Both the position numbers and the translations under genes were made by a program. From Phoronis australis (lineage: Eukaryota; Phoronida; Phoronidae), in assembly GCA_002633005.1 (NCBI GenBank), contig NMRA01000061.1, positions 175,909 to 197,973 on the forward strand: a stretch of 22,065 nt of DNA, written 5' to 3'. Within the stretch, counting starts at the first letter, position 1. Each line of letters opens with the position of its first letter. Under the pieces are notes generated by a model, which was not told the origin of the DNA, searched no databases, and saw only the letters and a program-made list of their open reading frames with translations. Below are positions 17,998 to 22,065 of this stretch, piece after piece.

Positions 17998-19580
17998 TGT
18001 AGTGTACGTACCCCATTTTGTAGTGTACGTACCCCTATGTTTACAAATGCCATGGAATTAAAGTAGATCACTTGGTAAGTGAGCAACATTGGTCGCAGAC
18101 GACATAAAACTTAACCTATACGCGAATATGTTCTGGCTCAAGAGGCTGGTGGTTAAAAACAAAAAGTGGCGTGAGAACATGATCTGAAATAGCGGATTGT
18201 GAGAGTGGTATCGCTGTCACGGAAATAGTTCCATGAGCGGCTACCAACTGCCCTGTTCTACCATAGCTCTACTAAACTTTGGGAGAGAGTACGTTAACGT
18301 GGATACACATAAGTTCACATTTTTACTACAACCTTTCTGTCGTGTACTCGTTTACAATATACTCCATGTAACTTTGAGATGCTTTTTAGTTAACAGTTTG
18401 TTTTTTTCAAATTACATACTCGTAGCCTACTTACTCGCACCAAAAATAGCTTGAATCTACCATTTTGAGATATATAATTGTAGCGGTAGGAAATTAATCT
18501 TAGTAATACTATTGATTGAATCTTGTAAGGTAAGAAAATACATCCATTTCCACGTAAAACCGCTTACTGATTCATTTCAAACAGTTAACAGTCTTCTCGA
18601 CAAGTTCTCATGCAAATATGGAATTGCTATTGATCAGTCACAAAAAACTGTGTTGATTATGCAGCTCACAGCTGTGTACCGCACGCTGGCTCTGTTTTTG
18701 GGCTTCCTCTCTTGCGTTGCATTCAAACTTTGTGCTTGTGTGCCCCTATTACCGATGTCACGTGTATTTCACTATTTATTTCGCTTCGTATTTGTTCATT
18801 CCACTAATTGCTTGATGATGAGACATGCAGTCCGGCAAATCACAATCAAGGTCCATATTCGGTGAACACTTCTTGTGAAAAATGAAGGATGTCAAATAAC
18901 TATAAAAGCTGGGTTACTTTAAAGTACCATCATCCGAGGTTTGTAATCTATGATTTTTGCTCAAGAACCACCGAATAAAGTTTTTATGGCCTGATGCATC
19001 ACAGTTGTATAAGAAGGGTACGTACACTACAACTTGTGGTCAAAACCCACATCAATCATTCAAAAATTCCTTTATCAAATTGAAGAAGTATCCCATACTA
19101 AAGTAAGAAAAAATATTACCGTGCTCATCAAGTTGTTCTAGATGATGATACATTGCATATCTTAACACAGTATAATGAGAACTTTTTCTCTTGCAATGTG
19201 ATTCTTACAAAAAAAACGACAATTAACTACTTGTTCATTGCAATCACAAGTTGGTTATAGTTACTACAATGCTACGTCCAGTGTTTAACTTGTNATTACG
19301 TTAGAACTGGTTTGCTGCAAGTTGTCTTGAGAGATAGAGAACCTGCCTCTGCAACATCAAGTGTCACGACGTGTCTTCTAGGATGTTACTGGCCAAGTCT
19401 TGTATGGCATTCTATTGCCCACAAATTTGATAATGTTCATTGTTTTTTTGTTAGACTGGATGCATTTTGGAAATATCAGTGTTGTTCATGAGAACAGAAG
19501 TAATTAAAATTACTTGTGGGCAATACTTTATAGCACAGAGGTCGAAGGTACGTACACTACACAGGGGTACGTAAACTACA
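17998..19580. mobile_element. candidate non-autonomous DNA element bounded by mirrored 17-bp repeats
   Basis: TGTAGTGTACGTACCCC occurs twice in direct orientation at the left edge (17998-18014, 18019-18035). It occurs twice inverted at the right edge (19547-19561 as a 15-base match, 19564-19580 with one mismatch), plus once inverted inside (19016-19031, 16 bases exact). This makes roughly 37-base compound terminal inverted repeats. The interior (about 1.5 kb) has open stretches (18233-18454, 18512-18865) with no transposase signature. An 11-base inverted repeat ATTGCCCACAA lies at 19414-19424/19514-19524. No clear target-site duplication was found, and the inner inverted copy suggests nesting or tandem ends. 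Confidence 0.6.
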
Positions 19581-20950
19581 TTTCAATGACATGTCAGGTT
19601 TATAAAAATCCTTCGAATCTACTGAGAGTTAGTTCATTTACCAAATCTATTGAAAGAGAATAAATAAAAGTACAGCATACATGAGCAAATCTGTCTGTCA
19701 TTCTTTGAAAACAAGCTCATGATAAAATACAAGGGGTACCTGCACTCACAGGCGTCCTCAGCTCCTGATCGTCCCCAATACACTTTACATAATACTACAA
19801 GGTATGACACCACGGACTAGAAATTCCACTGGTGCTTCAGTTCAGTCGTCCATAGCAAACATAAAACTCAATAAATTTATACAAAACAGAAATTCAACAA
19901 ACCATGAAGAATTGTTCTTTCTCCCAATGCCATTTACGGTGTCCTGCTCCACCGAGTTCGCAAGAAATTCGCGGTCAAAGCACAAAAATCTTCCCAAAAA
20001 GCCCGTCTGGAGCAACTCCTTGGTCCCACGCGCAGGGTACGGAATTATCCGATGAGTTACGGATGTACGGAAATTTCCGATTCATCACGGAAAGTCACGG
20101 CATCGATAAGTCGGGGCACTCAGCCTCGTCTCCAGCCACAACATGGTGCTGATCAGTTAAGGTATTTGAGGCTTGGTGATGGGAAATGAAATGTGTCAGA
20201 ATTTTTACAGAAATTGCAAGAATGTCACACGTAATTTCAAAATTTTCTGCAGTTTTGTATAAAAATAAAACTAATGGTATATTGTAGCAATTTAGATCCA
20301 AATTATTGCAAAAATGATGTATTTTGATTCAACAGGTTAATACTATTCATAAATAAGAATTGAAAAAAGTACAACCTTTATTTCAGACAATAAGTAAAAC
20401 AATGCCTTCTGTCTCATGTATAGCTGCAATGTGAAAATAATTACCATCTGCCTTTGACGTCAAGGCATCGGTCAATCGTTGTGCAGAAAGTAATTCCCAT
20501 AATCAAGCCTCAAATGGCTAAACCCATAAGCGCCATCTTTAGGCTTGGGGACAAAGTTGAAAAGGTCACATGAGTGTCACTATTGTGTGAAAACACAGTG
20601 CAAAACCATCAACTGATGCTCATAAGACTTTTTGTAACAGATTGTGAAGTATTTTTTAGGAATTTCAAAATGGTAACAAAATAGACATTTTGGGAAGAAA
20701 TGGAATGAATAAAAAGTCGCTTCTGAAAATATTTATTACAAGAAACTGAAGTCCTACAACCAGCTGTAATACTTGTGTTAGGAAAGGATGAAACATTTAT
20801 ATCTTGCAGATTATACATTTCAAATAAGTTTCGTGGTGGAATGGTATACATGTACAGTGTCTTTAGGTAATTCTTATTATGCATAACTTATCTGGAAAAT
20901 GTATAGTTGAGTCTTTTAGTTTGTACTCTAAGATACTAAGCAGGGTTTGT
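19581..20950. other. no supported gene
   Basis: Open stretches at 19804-20055 and 19904-20152 (plus) and 20609-20884 (minus) carry no family signature. A 12-base palindrome CGGAAATTTCCG lies at 20068-20079 among repeated TACGGA-like words. If 20961-21182 is a real last exon, the right part of this segment is intron. Confidence 0.35.
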
Positions 20951-20960
20951 TTTATTTCAG

Positions 20961-21182
20961 GGATTGTGATCAAGGTGCACAGTAATACTAATGCAAGCTT
21001 TATAGTAAAAGAGGCACCATGTTCCGAAACGCTGGAGACAGGGAGGGAGGGCGAAGACTGTGAAGCTACTAGTCCACTAATAAGCCTGCGACAGTTTTGT
21101 AAAAAATAATTAGTTACTTAGTTGTTATTTATACAATTCATAATTTTTTTGTATTTTACCTGAGCAGTTTCATAGTAATAAA
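20961..21182 (+). other. possible last coding exon with poly(A) signal
   Basis: A strong acceptor (tttgttttatttcag, AG at 20959-20960) is followed by an open frame of 49 codons plus stop, entered in phase 1. It runs IVIKVHSNTNASFIVKEAP, then CSETLETGREGEDCEATSPL, ending in SLRQFCKK and TAA at 21107-21109. An AATAAA lies at 21177-21182, 68 bases after the stop. Composition is protein-like and polar, with one NAS sequon. No family was recognised and no upstream exon could be identified, so this remains a structural guess. Confidence 0.35.
21177..21182 (+). promoter_or_regulatory. candidate poly(A) signal AATAAA
   Basis: Canonical hexamer 68 bases after the stop of the possible last exon. Clear GT-rich downstream sequence is weak. 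Confidence 0.35.
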
Positions 21183-21362
21183 TGTATTAAAGAACAAGAG
21201 TCTTTTCTTCTTGTAAGTCACAGCTGCAGATGCAATGACCAACAAAGCGAACGTTGTAGGAGTTAAAAACCTGAAGCATTGAAAAAAACAAATCTGTTGT
21301 TATACCCACAAAAACATTAATATTCCTGCATTCGGCCTGTAAAGGCAACACAAGTGGTTCAA

Positions 21363-21660
21363 TATTGGCACTGTACTGGCCCAGCACTGCACTTTCGCCT
21401 ATGTATGGGCCCATCAATGGCCCTGTACTGGGCCAACACAATCTGTCAATACTGGCCCTTTACAGGGCCGAAACCGGTTATTGTTGTACTGGCCCAGTAA
21501 TGGCGTGGTACTGGTCCTTTACTGGCTCGATATCGCAATCTTGTACCGGGGCCAATATGGGGAAGGTGTGCAGAATGTTATTGGGCCAGTATTGGCCTAC
21601 ATCATTGGGCAAATACAGAAGACAGTTCAGGGCCAGTAGTGGCCCAGTACCTAGGCCTAC
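21363..21660. repeat. cluster of imperfect GGGCCAGTA palindromes
   Basis: About a dozen GGCC cores lie within 300 bases. Most sit in forms of TACTGGCCCAGTA or TACTGGGCCAGTA (for example near 21374-21385, 21426-21434, 21487-21499, 21580-21596 and 21639-21650), with an ATGGGCCCAT palindrome at 21405-21414. Spacing is irregular (roughly 13-30 bases) and the units are diverged. The 155-codon open stretch across it (21365-21832) is rich in repeated GP, YW and GQ residues because it translates the repeat. It is not called as a gene. Confidence 0.8.
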
Positions 21661-22065
21661 ATGTTTACTTGGTATAAGGGCGTTGTCTAGAAGGCGAATG
21701 CAATTTCAAATGCTACCAACATCAAATTCACCCAGCCGTTTTTTACAATTAAAATCTTTCTCATCCACAGCCTTTGAAACGCCCGATGTTAACTCAGTGA
21801 CACACTGGCGCGTCTTCATGCAACTGAGGTGACCTAAAACATCAGGGTTCGCTTACGTTTTTAACCATAGTGAAAACTCTGACTAGCGAAATCTGTTTGT
21901 GGATGAAATGAAACTGATAATCGTTAACATTTTCTGATAATCTGTGTGGAAGATAACAGGACCGTTTCTTCTGGTCGTCACGGCAGCTTAGCGCCGTCCA
22001 CGGTCGTCACCAATTTCATGCAGCTCAGTTTCCCTCAGTCACTAATTTTCGCCGTCACCCCCCCC
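21661..22065. other. no supported gene
   Basis: Nothing recognisable on either strand. The window ends in a C run. Confidence 0.4.

Noticed and set aside
18512-18865. 117-codon open stretch inside the mirrored-repeat interval, possible transposase
   Set aside because: No DDE, zinc-finger or other transposase signature could be seen; hydrophobic parts look like chance.
20068-20079. CGGAAATTTCCG as an NF-kappaB-type site
   Set aside because: It contains a kB-like GGAAATTTCC, but a single short palindrome without promoter context is not enough.
21365-21832. 155-codon open stretch rich in GP/YW/GQ
   Set aside because: It is the GGGCCAGTA palindrome cluster read as protein.
1-22065. tRNA, rRNA genes or CRISPR arrays
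   Set aside because: No cloverleaf with a GGTTCRA-type T arm, no rRNA-like blocks and no regularly spaced repeats were found by eye on either strand.

Overview
The window looks like a stretch of animal nuclear genome. It is AT-rich and gene-poor, with splice-site-like and AATAAA-like signals and no bacterial operon layout. The mix of degraded Ty3/gypsy, L1/Tx1-type and CR1/jockey-type elements, the MITEs and the repeated octamer TAGGCCTA suggest a marine invertebrate deuterostome (echinoderm, hemichordate or amphioxus-like). That lineage guess is inference from sequence style, not proof. Three N bases (12296, 15642, 19294) point to a draft assembly.

Layout. 1-550: possible terminal exon with an AATAAA. 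1390-1451: a compact TATA-less promoter candidate (ETS-like plus YY1-like) with a short ATG exon and a good splice donor. 1560-3210: a degraded Ty3/gypsy gag-pro-RT fragment on the minus strand. 3300-6770: mostly unassignable, with a CCAAT/YY1 promoter candidate near 5215-5272 and an inverted-repeat element at 6271-6477. 6769-7325: a 5'-truncated LINE 3' end on the minus strand, with an (AAAT)n tail. 8059-8195: a GC-rich tandem plus inverted repeat. 8873-9107: a hAT-like MITE.

10083-11123 is the one convincing host gene. It encodes a type II membrane SGNH/PC-esterase-like protein whose frame is interrupted by a single TAA at 10899-10901, so the catalytic D-x-x-H lies beyond the stop. 11640-13660: remains of an L1/Tx1-type LINE (ORF1, a piece of endonuclease, perhaps the 3' end), followed by a pyrimidine microsatellite. 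15290-15641: a diverged 181-bp tandem duplication. 15981-16030: a tandem array of YY1-type GCCGCCATCTTG sites. 16220-16970: the C-terminal part of a second gypsy integrase (plus strand), with a PHD finger attached, then more open but unrecognised coding-like sequence to about 17820. 17998-19580: an interval bounded by mirrored double copies of TGTAGTGTACGTACCCC, probably a non-autonomous DNA element. 20961-21182: a possible last exon with a poly(A) signal. 21363-21660: a cluster of imperfect TACTGGGCCAGTA palindromes.

No cooperating gene system is visible. The window is a mobile-element graveyard around one enzyme gene and a few possible exon ends. The observations most worth following are the interrupted SGNH gene, the integrase-PHD fusion with a replaced zinc ligand, the mirrored 17-bp repeats and the GGGCCAGTA cluster.
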